From Actinomycetota bacterium (GTDB taxonomy: Bacteria; Actinomycetota; Acidimicrobiia; Acidimicrobiales; Ilumatobacteraceae), in NCBI GenBank assembly GCA_005805045.1, contig SYNW01000111.1, forward strand, positions 1 to 5,495: DNA of 5,495 nucleotides, written 5' to 3'. Below the pieces are notes generated by a model. It saw only the letters and a list, made by a program, of their open reading frames with translations, was not told where the DNA came from and did no database searches. A program made the translations under genes and the position numbers. Below, piece by piece: positions 1 to 5,495 of the stretch (position 1 is its first letter; each line of letters begins with the position of its first letter).

Positions 1-1
1 G

Positions 2-1246
2 GGTGTGAAGTTTCACGACGGCACGCCATTGACTTCAGACGATGTGATTGCGACCTTCAAGCGTTTGCTTGACCCGTCGAAAAAAACTACAGGAAAGCCG
101 CTTCGAGTGTTCCTTGATCCGTCGGGATTGGTGAGAGTTGACGACTTGACAGTTGAGTTCAATCTCAAGGCACCGAACGTCGACTTTTTGGCGGCGCTTG
201 CGAATTACACCTATGCGATTGCGAAGGCGGGCTACGACGGTAAGACGCAGATTGGTACAAGTGCATTTAGCCTTGTGAGCTTCACCCCCGGCCGAGAGAG
301 CGTGCACAAACGCTTCAACGGCTACTGGGATGCAAAGAATGTCTATCTAGACGAAGTACGAGTCATCGACTTCGCAGACAAGACGGCACTCGTGAATGCG
401 CTGATCGCCAAACAAATCGATGTGGCGGTTGATATTCCGTTCGAGCAATTCAAGACACTCAAGTCGAAGAAATATTTGAATGTCATCGAAAACTCGGCAG
501 GCGCGTGGTTGGCATTTTGCATGCGAATCGATATCAAGCCGTTTGACGACAACAATGTGCGTCAAGCATTGCGACTGTTGGTTGATCGCAAGCAGATGTT
601 GAACCGCGTGCTTTCTGGTCACGGCAAGATGGGCAACGACCTCTATGGCTACATCGACGCCAACTACAACGCCAACGGTTATGAGCAGCGCAAGCAGGAC
701 ATTCCTGCTGCGTTGGCATTGTTGAAGAAGTCTGGTTACTCGAAAGCCAACCCGTTGAAAGTTGAGTTGACCGCGCCAGATGACACCGGCGGTTTGGTGT
801 TGATGATTCAAACACTCGCAGAGCAAGCCAAGAAAACAGAAGGCGTTGTGATTATCGACGCCAAGGTGATCGACGGCGGCACATACTGGAGCGCAAAGGG
901 TCAATACATGAACACCGGCTTCTACACGACTTACTGGTCGGGTCGAACATATCTTGCTCAGGCGGCGGCATCGATGGATGTTTATCCGGAGACGAAGTTT
1001 CCGCCAGCCGACAGCAGTTTCAGGGCAGATTATTTGCAAGCGTCCGGCACCGCCAATGCCAAGAAGCGTCGCGAGATCGTGGCGAAAATGCAAAAAGAAG
1101 AGTTCGAGAAGGGCGCCTACATTATTCCGTTCTTCAATAACTTTGCTGACGCATACTCGACAAAAGTCAAGGGTGTTGTTGCTCGGCCTTCACAGTTGAA
1201 TATGGACTACTACGCACACGGGTTCAAAAACATCTCGTTGGGTTAG
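2..1246 (+). CDS. Family-5 ABC transporter solute-binding protein (DppA/OppA-like), 5'-truncated
   Basis: Extracytoplasmic solute receptor of a peptide/nickel/opine-type ABC importer (SBP_bac_5 family). The reading frame is open at the window edge. The GTG at 5 is probably not the start, because it lies inside the family motif VKFHDGTPLTSDDV, which normally sits about 100 or more residues into the protein. The signal peptide or lipobox and the first lobe's beginning are therefore missing. Counting from that GTG, visible family landmarks are the FHDGTPLTSDDV motif (3-14), the GTSAF/…/NGYWD region (84-109, usually GTGPF and NPDYW) and the DNNVRQALRLLVDRKQML helix (182-199). The C-terminal segment from about 355 to 380 (KRREIVAKMQ to IIPFFNN) is also typical. 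The 413 visible residues against a usual total of about 520-550 fit a missing N-terminus. The gene ends in TAG and is followed by a hairpin. The ligand cannot be named from the sequence. Family assignment is very sure. Confidence 0.93.
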   Translation, partial: GVKFHDGTPLTSDDVIATFKRLLDPSKKTTGKPLRVFLDPSGLVRVDDLTVEFNLKAPNVDFLAALANYTYAIAKAGYDGKTQIGTSAFSLVSFTPGRESVHKRFNGYWDAKNVYLDEVRVIDFADKTALVNALIAKQIDVAVDIPFEQFKTLKSKKYLNVIENSAGAWLAFCMRIDIKPFDDNNVRQALRLLVDRKQMLNRVLSGHGKMGNDLYGYIDANYNANGYEQRKQDIPAALALLKKSGYSKANPLKVELTAPDDTGGLVLMIQTLAEQAKKTEGVVIIDAKVIDGGTYWSAKGQYMNTGFYTTYWSGRTYLAQAAASMDVYPETKFPPADSSFRADYLQASGTANAKKRREIVAKMQKEEFEKGAYIIPFFNNFADAYSTKVKGVVARPSQLNMDYYAHGFKNISLG

Positions 1247-1270
1247 TTCAACCTTTCAAAACAATTAGAG

Positions 1271-1304
1271 CTGCCGTCCGCAACCTGCGGGCGGCAGTTT
1301 CTTT
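1271..1304 (+). terminator. Intrinsic-terminator-like hairpin between binding protein and permease genes
   Basis: An 11-bp stem pairs CTGCCGTCCGC (1271-1281) with GCGGGCGGCAG (1287-1297) around an AACCT loop, with one G-U wobble. It is followed by the T-rich run TTTCTTT (1298-1304). The outer bases at 1268-1270 can pair weakly with 1298-1300. It starts 24 bases after the binding-protein stop and ends 15 bases before the next start. This is inferred to be a partial terminator or mRNA-stabilising hairpin that lowers transcription into the permease genes; no convincing separate promoter is seen in the remaining gap. Read on the minus strand, the hairpin lacks a comparable tail. Confidence 0.8.
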
Positions 1305-1312
1305 AATAGGGT

Positions 1313-1316
1313 GAGG
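1313..1316 (+). promoter_or_regulatory. Shine-Dalgarno-like GAGG before the DppB-type permease
   Basis: GAGG, within GGGTGAGG, lies three bases before the GTG at 1320. The spacing is tight, but this start gives an N-terminus (KASILRFVLKRI) that fits the family, and no better in-frame start is nearby. The site lies just downstream of the T-run of the hairpin. Confidence 0.55.
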
Positions 1317-1319
1317 TAA

Positions 1320-2285
1320 GTGAAAGCGTCAATTCTGCGTTTTGTTTTAAAGCGAATAGCCCTTGGGCTGTTGACGTTGTTCATCGTTTCGCTTTTGATT
1401 TTTGCGGTGACGCAGGCCTTGCCGTCCGACCCCGCCGAGGCGATACTCGGTCGAGAAGCTACACCCGAGGCGCTCGAGGCATTGCGCGCCGACTTCGGGC
1501 TCGACAAGCCGATTGTTGTGCAATACACCAACTGGCTTTCAGGAGTTTTGACTGGCGACCTTGGCACTTCGTATGCGACTTCAACTCCGGTTGGCGAATA
1601 TATTGGGCCGCGAGTTGGTGCGTCGTTTTTCTTGTTGTTGATCGCTGCTGTTGGATCGATCCCGTTATCAATCGTGATTGGGGCAAATGCTGCGTTGCAC
1701 AGGGACCGCAAATTCGACACGACGTCGTCGCTTGTTTCGCTGATTCTTGCGGCGATGCCCGAATTTGTGGTTGGCACGATTTTGACGATTATCTTCTCGA
1801 CGACGATCTGGCAGTTGTTGCCCGCGGTGACCTATTTAGAAGTTGGCGCACCACCGTGGAGCGACATTCAAGGCTTGACATTGCCCGTGCTGACATTGCT
1901 GATCGCAGTCACGCCATATGTCGCCCGAGTGATGCGAGCAGCGATGGTCGAAGTCCTTGAAAGTGACTACATCGAGATGGCCCGACTAAAGGGGATGGAT
2001 GAGCGCACGGTGTTATGGCGACATGCAATGCCCAATGCTGTTGGCCCTGCGTTTCAGGTGATTGCACTCAATCTTGCGTATCTTGCCGGTGGAGTAATCA
2101 TCGTCGAGCGACTGTTCAACTTTCCGGGCATCGGCAGCGCGCTTGCCGATGCGGTGCGATCTCGAGATCTGCCGGTGATTCAATTTCTCGCGCTCATCAT
2201 TGCCGCCGTCTATGTCTTGACGAACTTGCTCGCCGATATCGGCACGGTCTTGGTGACACCTAGGTTGCGAACGAGGTTGAAGTGA
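1320..2285 (+). CDS. Family-5 ABC transporter permease, DppB/OppB type
   Basis: One of the two inner-membrane subunits that form the translocation channel of a peptide-type importer. At 321 residues it has normal family length. The N-terminus (ILRFVLKRIALGLLTLFIVSLL) is the standard DppB opening, with the first membrane helix at about 12-32. Further hydrophobic segments lie near 100-124, 136-160, 186-206, 242-262 and 286-308, giving the expected six helices. The GDLGTSY motif (79-85) follows the N-terminal domain. The EAA loop that contacts the ATPase is at about 216-240 (DYIEMARLKG then HAMPNA), with the conserved Gly in place. The FPGIG segment (268-272) is also typical. The GTG start is chosen from the Shine-Dalgarno-like sequence and the family N-terminus. 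The last four bases, GTGA, overlap the next permease's start, so the two are probably translationally coupled. The gene appears intact; only the transported solute is unknown. Confidence 0.95.
   Translation: MKASILRFVLKRIALGLLTLFIVSLLIFAVTQALPSDPAEAILGREATPEALEALRADFGLDKPIVVQYTNWLSGVLTGDLGTSYATSTPVGEYIGPRVGASFFLLLIAAVGSIPLSIVIGANAALHRDRKFDTTSSLVSLILAAMPEFVVGTILTIIFSTTIWQLLPAVTYLEVGAPPWSDIQGLTLPVLTLLIAVTPYVARVMRAAMVEVLESDYIEMARLKGMDERTVLWRHAMPNAVGPAFQVIALNLAYLAGGVIIVERLFNFPGIGSALADAVRSRDLPVIQFLALIIAAVYVLTNLLADIGTVLVTPRLRTRLK
2273..2276 (+). promoter_or_regulatory. Shine-Dalgarno-like GAGG before the DppC-type permease
   Basis: GAGG lies five bases before the GTG at 2282, inside the 3' end of the upstream permease gene. 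It decides the start of the next gene at the GTGA stop/start overlap. Confidence 0.6.
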
Positions 2286-3181
2286 GCGATGTAACCAAGT
2301 CGACTGTGAGTCTCGCTGAAGAAAAATATGTAGACGAGCGACCGCCGAGTTTGGTCAACCAAGCGTTTAAATTGCGTCGTACACAAATTGGTGCGGTGCT
2401 ATCGCTGATGTTGGTCAGTGTTGCATTGATTGGGCCGTTCTTGGCGCCGTTTGGAAGTACCGAATATGTCGACCTGCCGAACACCTTGAGCGTGCCCGGA
2501 ACAGTATTTGGAACCGACTATTTCGGACAAGACGTGCTCTCAAGGTTTTTGTTTGGTGGTCGCACGATTTTGATCTTGGCTCTGCTCGCGACCAGCATCG
2601 GCATCACCCTCGGCACGACCCTGGGTCTGACTGCGGCTTATTTGCGTGGTCGCGCCGATGAAGTAATCATGCGTGCACTCGACGTCGTGCTGTCGTTTCC
2701 GCAGGTGTTGTTATCGCTTGTGGTGATTTCAATGTTCGGACCGAGCAATGTGCTGATTATTTGCACTGTCGGTCTCTCGACGACACCGCGCATTGCAAGA
2801 ATCATTAGGGGCGCGGCGATCAGTGTCGTGGAGCGCGACTTTATTTCGGCGGCCGAGGCCCTCGGCGAGTCGCGAAGGCGAGTGGTGTTCGCCGAAGTTT
2901 TGCCGAACGTGAGCTCGTCATTATTGGTCGAGATGAATCTTCGACTGACATACAGCGTGGGACTAATTGCATCGTTGGCGTTTTTGGGTTTCACGCCCGA
3001 ACCAAACGCCGCCAACTGGGGTTTGATGATTCAAGAAAACCGGGTTGCGCTGACCGAACAGCCTTGGGGTGTGATTCTGCCGACAGTCGCACTTGCCTTG
3101 ATGACAATCGGAACCGGCTTGATCGGTGACGGATTCTCGCGCGTGTCTGCAGGTATCGATCGTGGGGGTAAAGGTGAGTAG
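2282..3181 (+). CDS. Family-5 ABC transporter permease, DppC/OppC type
   Basis: Second channel-forming inner-membrane subunit, the partner of the preceding DppB-type protein. It is 299 residues long, typical for the family. A polar N-terminal tail of about 35 residues precedes the first membrane helix (about 36-56, OppC_N region). The hallmark GTDYFGQDVLSRFLFGGR stretch (77-94) follows, then hydrophobic segments near 97-119, 132-152, 155-165, 222-237 and 262-282. The EAA loop is at about 186-209 (DFISAAEALGESRRR through VLPN), with the conserved Ala-Glu-Ala and Gly. The C-terminal IGDGFSRV segment corresponds to the LGD...R ending of relatives. The gene overlaps the upstream one by four bases and the ATPase gene by eight. 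Nothing is broken or missing. Confidence 0.95.
   Translation: MSDVTKSTVSLAEEKYVDERPPSLVNQAFKLRRTQIGAVLSLMLVSVALIGPFLAPFGSTEYVDLPNTLSVPGTVFGTDYFGQDVLSRFLFGGRTILILALLATSIGITLGTTLGLTAAYLRGRADEVIMRALDVVLSFPQVLLSLVVISMFGPSNVLIICTVGLSTTPRIARIIRGAAISVVERDFISAAEALGESRRRVVFAEVLPNVSSSLLVEMNLRLTYSVGLIASLAFLGFTPEPNAANWGLMIQENRVALTEQPWGVILPTVALALMTIGTGLIGDGFSRVSAGIDRGGKGE
3164..3168 (+). promoter_or_regulatory. G-rich Shine-Dalgarno-like site setting the ATPase start
   Basis: GGGGG at 3164-3168 stands five bases before the GTG at 3174. It favours 3174 over the in-frame upstream GTGs at 3126 and 3162. The start at 3174 gives the overlap GTGAGTAG with the permease stop, in keeping with the other junctions of the operon. 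Confidence 0.5.
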
Positions 3182-4952
3182 CGCGAGCGGTTTGCGAATA
3201 ATTGATCTGCGCTTGAATGTCGCCGCCACGGGCAACGACATCGTCGACGGCATCAACTTGACGATCGAGAAAGGTCGAGTGCTCGGTTTAGTCGGCGAGT
3301 CGGGTTCAGGAAAGACAACTGTGGGTCTTGCAGTTTTGAGTCATGCGCGGCGTGGAGTCGAAGTTGCGCACGGTCAGATTTTTTGTGGCGATACCGAGGT
3401 TCTGTGTCTTGACAGCGAGGCAAGACGAAAAATTCGCGGTGGAATCGTTTCGTACGTGCCGCAAGATCCTGCATCATCATTGAACCCCGCTTTGCGCATC
3501 GGTTTGCAGTTGACTGAAGTGCTCGAAGCCCACGACTTTGGCGGCTCAACCGAGGCGCGCAAAGCGAGAATCAAAGAAATGATGGCCGAAGTTTTGTTGC
3601 CAGGAGACGACGAATATCTCGAGCGATACCCGCATCAACTGTCGGGCGGTCAACAACAGCGTGTTGGTTTAGCGATGGCATTTGCGTGTCGTCCTTCTGT
3701 GATCGTGCTCGATGAGCCGACGACTGGTCTGGATGTTTCAACCCAAGAACATGTGCTGAAGACGATTCGAAAACTGACACGCGATCATGGTGTCGCCGCG
3801 TTGTACATCACCCATGACTTGGCAGTGATCGCCGACCTGGCGGACGATGTCGCTGTGATGTATTCGGGTCGCGTCGTCGAACAAGGTGAAGTCGCCGAGA
3901 TCTTTAAGAACCCAGCGCATCCGTATACGCGACACTTGGTCGCCGCCGCCCCAGATATTGCGAGCAAAAAATCGATCATCGGCCTCGCGGGTCGTGCCCA
4001 ATCGCCGGGCAAGCGACCTGTTGGCTGTGCGTTTGCGGCTCGGTGCGAACTTGTCGAAGATGCATGTCGAGTCGAGTTTCCGAAGATGGTTGCGATTGGT
4101 GGTCGACAAACAGCCGCGTGTATCAAGGCGACACAAGTTGCGTCGGTGTCGGTTGGTTCGGCAAAACCTGTTTCGGCACGAAAAGTTGGCGAACCTGTTG
4201 TTGAGTTGGTGTCGGTGAGTGCTGGCTACTCGGGCAACACGGTTGTACATGATGTTTCGTTGACCATACGCAAAGGTGAATGTCTCGCACTCGTCGGCGA
4301 ATCTGGTTCTGGCAAAACAACCGTGTCTCGCGCAATCGGCGGATTGCATCGTGAATGGACGGGTTTAATTCGATTGAATGGGCGCGAGTTGAAAACTATG
4401 GCGCGGCAACGCGCAGTTGCAGATCGACTCGCGATTCAATATGTGTTTCAGAACCCATACGGTTCATTGAACCCGCGTCGAACCGTTGGCGACTCAATCG
4501 TGCGACCGTTGGTGATTGACGGCAAGTCGAAAGACGATGCTCGTCGTGCAGTGCTCGATGTTCTAGACAAAGTGAGTTTGCCGGGTTCATATGCCAACAA
4601 ATACCCCGATCAATTATCGGGTGGCGAGCGACAACGAATTGCTATCGCTCGAGCTCTCGTGAGCGAACCCGAGGTTCTGGTCTGTGACGAAGTGACAAGT
4701 GCGCTCGACGTGCTCGTACAGGCTGCAATTGTCGATTTGCTTGGCGACTTGCGCAGACAGTTGGGTTTGGCGATGTTGTTCGTGACACATAACCTGCCCC
4801 TTGTGCGCAGCATCGCCGACGAAGTGGCGGTGATGTCTGAAGGCAGAATCGTTGAAGTTGGGCTGTCAGAGTCTGTGATCGGTAACCCGCAGCAGCAATA
4901 TACGCAGAGTTTGATCTCGGCGACCCCGAGCATCGAGAGGTCAATGCGGTGA
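3174..4952 (+). CDS. Fused double-ATPase subunit of a family-5 ABC importer (DppD-DppF fusion)
   Basis: Cytosolic ATPase that powers the importer. Both nucleotide-binding domains are in one 592-residue chain, whereas many relatives use two separate proteins. Domain 1 has Walker A GESGSGKTT (41-49), Q-loop Gln97, signature LSGGQ (156-160), Walker B Asp180-Glu181 in VLDEPTTGLD, and H-loop His214. An oligopeptide-transporter C-terminal segment follows the NPAHPYT motif, with cysteines at 285, 291, 298 and 316 (GCAF, RC, AC, AC); in relatives this cysteine pattern can hold an iron-sulfur cluster. After a Val/Ser/Ala-rich linker (about 320-340), domain 2 has Walker A (375-383), Q-loop Gln426, signature LSGGE (481-485), Walker B Asp505-Glu506 and His539. 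Both ATP sites therefore look competent. The in-frame reading extends upstream to a GTG at 3126, adding 16 residues that do not resemble the family N-terminus. The start at 3174 is preferred. It overlaps the permease by 8 bases and the hydrolase by 4. Confidence 0.95.
   Translation: MSSASGLRIIDLRLNVAATGNDIVDGINLTIEKGRVLGLVGESGSGKTTVGLAVLSHARRGVEVAHGQIFCGDTEVLCLDSEARRKIRGGIVSYVPQDPASSLNPALRIGLQLTEVLEAHDFGGSTEARKARIKEMMAEVLLPGDDEYLERYPHQLSGGQQQRVGLAMAFACRPSVIVLDEPTTGLDVSTQEHVLKTIRKLTRDHGVAALYITHDLAVIADLADDVAVMYSGRVVEQGEVAEIFKNPAHPYTRHLVAAAPDIASKKSIIGLAGRAQSPGKRPVGCAFAARCELVEDACRVEFPKMVAIGGRQTAACIKATQVASVSVGSAKPVSARKVGEPVVELVSVSAGYSGNTVVHDVSLTIRKGECLALVGESGSGKTTVSRAIGGLHREWTGLIRLNGRELKTMARQRAVADRLAIQYVFQNPYGSLNPRRTVGDSIVRPLVIDGKSKDDARRAVLDVLDKVSLPGSYANKYPDQLSGGERQRIAIARALVSEPEVLVCDEVTSALDVLVQAAIVDLLGDLRRQLGLAMLFVTHNLPLVRSIADEVAVMSEGRIVEVGLSESVIGNPQQQYTQSLISATPSIERSMR
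4935..4940 (+). promoter_or_regulatory. Shine-Dalgarno-like GAGAGG before the serine hydrolase
   Basis: GAGAGG lies eight bases before the GTG at 4949, within the ATPase gene's 3' end. It supports that start. The ATG at 4944 is in the ATPase frame and reaches a stop after two codons, so it cannot start the next gene. Confidence 0.6.
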
Positions 4953-5495
4953 CGCGCAGTTTGTTCGTGGCTTCGGGCTACGAATCTGTTGGCGAAATTT
5001 TTCTAAAGCACCACTCGCAGGCGAGTGCCGGTGCATCTTTTGCGGCGTTTGTTGCCGGCAAGAAAGTTGTCGATCTTTGGGGTGGTCAACAAAAAAATGG
5101 TTCGCCGTGGCGTGACGATTCGCTTTGCGTCATCGCATCTGGCACAAAAGGCATTTGTGCGGTCGCAGTTTTGATGTGTGTCGAACGCGGGCTGATCAAT
5201 CTTGAGGCACCGATCAAGTCGATGTGGCCCGAGTTTGCCGTCGGCGGCAAAGGTGAGGTGCTGATCGGTGACGCTTTGGCACATGTCGCTGGTGTGCCGG
5301 GGCTGGAGCGCAAAGTTAGTGTCGCCGAATTATCTGATCCGATTTTTATGGCGAAACTTGTCGCCGAGCAGACGCCGTTTGTGCCGATTGGTGTGCCGTC
5401 ATATCATGCGATGACATTTGGGTGGATAGCGGGCGAACTGGTTCGTCGAGCAGACGGAAGAAGCATCGGCAATTTTGTGCGCGATGAAATAGCCA
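4949..5495 (+). CDS. Class C beta-lactamase/family VIII esterase-like serine hydrolase, 3'-truncated
   Basis: Serine hydrolase of the beta-lactamase fold (Beta-lactamase, PF00144-type), a family that includes esterases, D-aminopeptidases and LACTB-like peptidases. The frame is open from the GTG at 4949 to the window edge, giving 182 complete codons. Visible landmarks are an N-terminal AAFVAGKKVVDLWGG strand region (32-46) and the nucleophile motif S-G-T-K (Ser64, Lys67) in an IASGTKG context. Next come the helix MCVERGLINLEAPIKSMWPEF (76-96), HVAGVPG (112-118, cf. the usual LLSHTSGL) and Tyr152-His-Ala (YHAMTFGW), which matches the YxN/YHA catalytic-tyrosine motif of esterase-type members. 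The third motif (HxG/KTG or the esterase Trp region) and about half of a usual 370-400 residues lie beyond the window. No signal peptide or membrane helix is seen, so the enzyme is probably cytosolic. The 4-base GTGA overlap with the ATPase suggests co-translation and action on imported solute. The substrate is unknown, and true beta-lactamase activity is unlikely. Confidence 0.9.
   Translation, partial: MTRSLFVASGYESVGEIFLKHHSQASAGASFAAFVAGKKVVDLWGGQQKNGSPWRDDSLCVIASGTKGICAVAVLMCVERGLINLEAPIKSMWPEFAVGGKGEVLIGDALAHVAGVPGLERKVSVAELSDPIFMAKLVAEQTPFVPIGVPSYHAMTFGWIAGELVRRADGRSIGNFVRDEIA

Noticed and set aside
347..1093. A long open frame on the minus strand (248 codons) opposite the binding-protein gene.
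   Set aside because: The opposite strand encodes a clear SBP_bac_5 protein. The minus-strand product is rich in Arg, His, Cys and Val with no recognisable domain, as expected for an antisense shadow.
1247..1319. Possible separate promoter for the permease genes, with TTTAAT at 1302-1307 resembling a -10 box.
   Set aside because: The six bases are part of the terminator tail region, and no matching -35 element is found at proper spacing (the position falls in the hairpin).
1265..1777. A minus-strand open frame (170 codons) covering the terminator and the permease start.
   Set aside because: It is a low-complexity Ser/Ala/Asn/Lys-type translation antisense to a well-supported permease, with no domain or supporting ribosome site.
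3290..4330. Similar sequences around 3294 and 4297 (both Walker A regions) that might suggest a DNA repeat.
   Set aside because: The similarity is at protein level, with different synonymous codons, and reflects the ancient homology of the two ATPase domains rather than a recent duplication.
3738..4349. A minus-strand open frame (203 codons) within the ATPase gene.
   Set aside because: It lies opposite catalytic motifs of the ATPase, has an Arg/Asn/His-rich composition, and matches no recognised family.
4677..4725. Walker B of the second ATPase domain reads DEVTSALD rather than DEPTSALD, possibly a degenerate site.
   Set aside because: The catalytic Glu and the D-loop are kept, the signature LSGGE and H-loop His are intact, and Val at this place is common in DppF-type domains.

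Overview
The window holds one co-directional plus-strand operon for a family-5 (peptide/nickel/opine-type) ABC importer, followed by a serine hydrolase. Both ends are cut. Nothing indicates a mobile element, CRISPR array, RNA gene or minus-strand gene.

Layout: (1) the C-terminal part of an SBP_bac_5 solute-binding protein (2-1246); (2) a 73-nt gap with a strong intrinsic-terminator-like hairpin (about 1271-1304); (3) a DppB-type permease (1320-2285); (4) a DppC-type permease (2282-3181); (5) a single-chain ATPase with two complete nucleotide-binding domains, a DppD-DppF fusion (best start 3174, end 4952); (6) the first 182 codons of a class C beta-lactamase/esterase-like serine hydrolase (4949 to the window end). 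The four genes after the hairpin are joined by 4-, 8- and 4-base overlaps, and each starts with GTG preceded by a purine-rich Shine-Dalgarno-like stretch. They look like one translationally coupled unit.

How the parts would work together: the exported binding protein captures a small solute outside the membrane, the two permeases form the channel, and the fused ATPase supplies both nucleotide sites. The hydrolase has no visible signal peptide, so it is probably cytosolic and placed to cleave whatever is imported. The sequence does not identify the solute. The hairpin after the binding-protein gene would let that protein be made in excess over the membrane parts.

Organism: a bacterium of moderate GC content with exclusive GTG starts in the visible junctions and a fused double ATPase. 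The protein flavour, including the second ATPase half and the hydrolase YHA motif, suggests Actinomycetota, perhaps an Acidimicrobiia-like aquatic lineage. This is a tentative impression, not an established identification. The system is a recognisable family arrangement. The points most worth a second look are the coupled hydrolase, the four-cysteine segment in the ATPase and the internal terminator.
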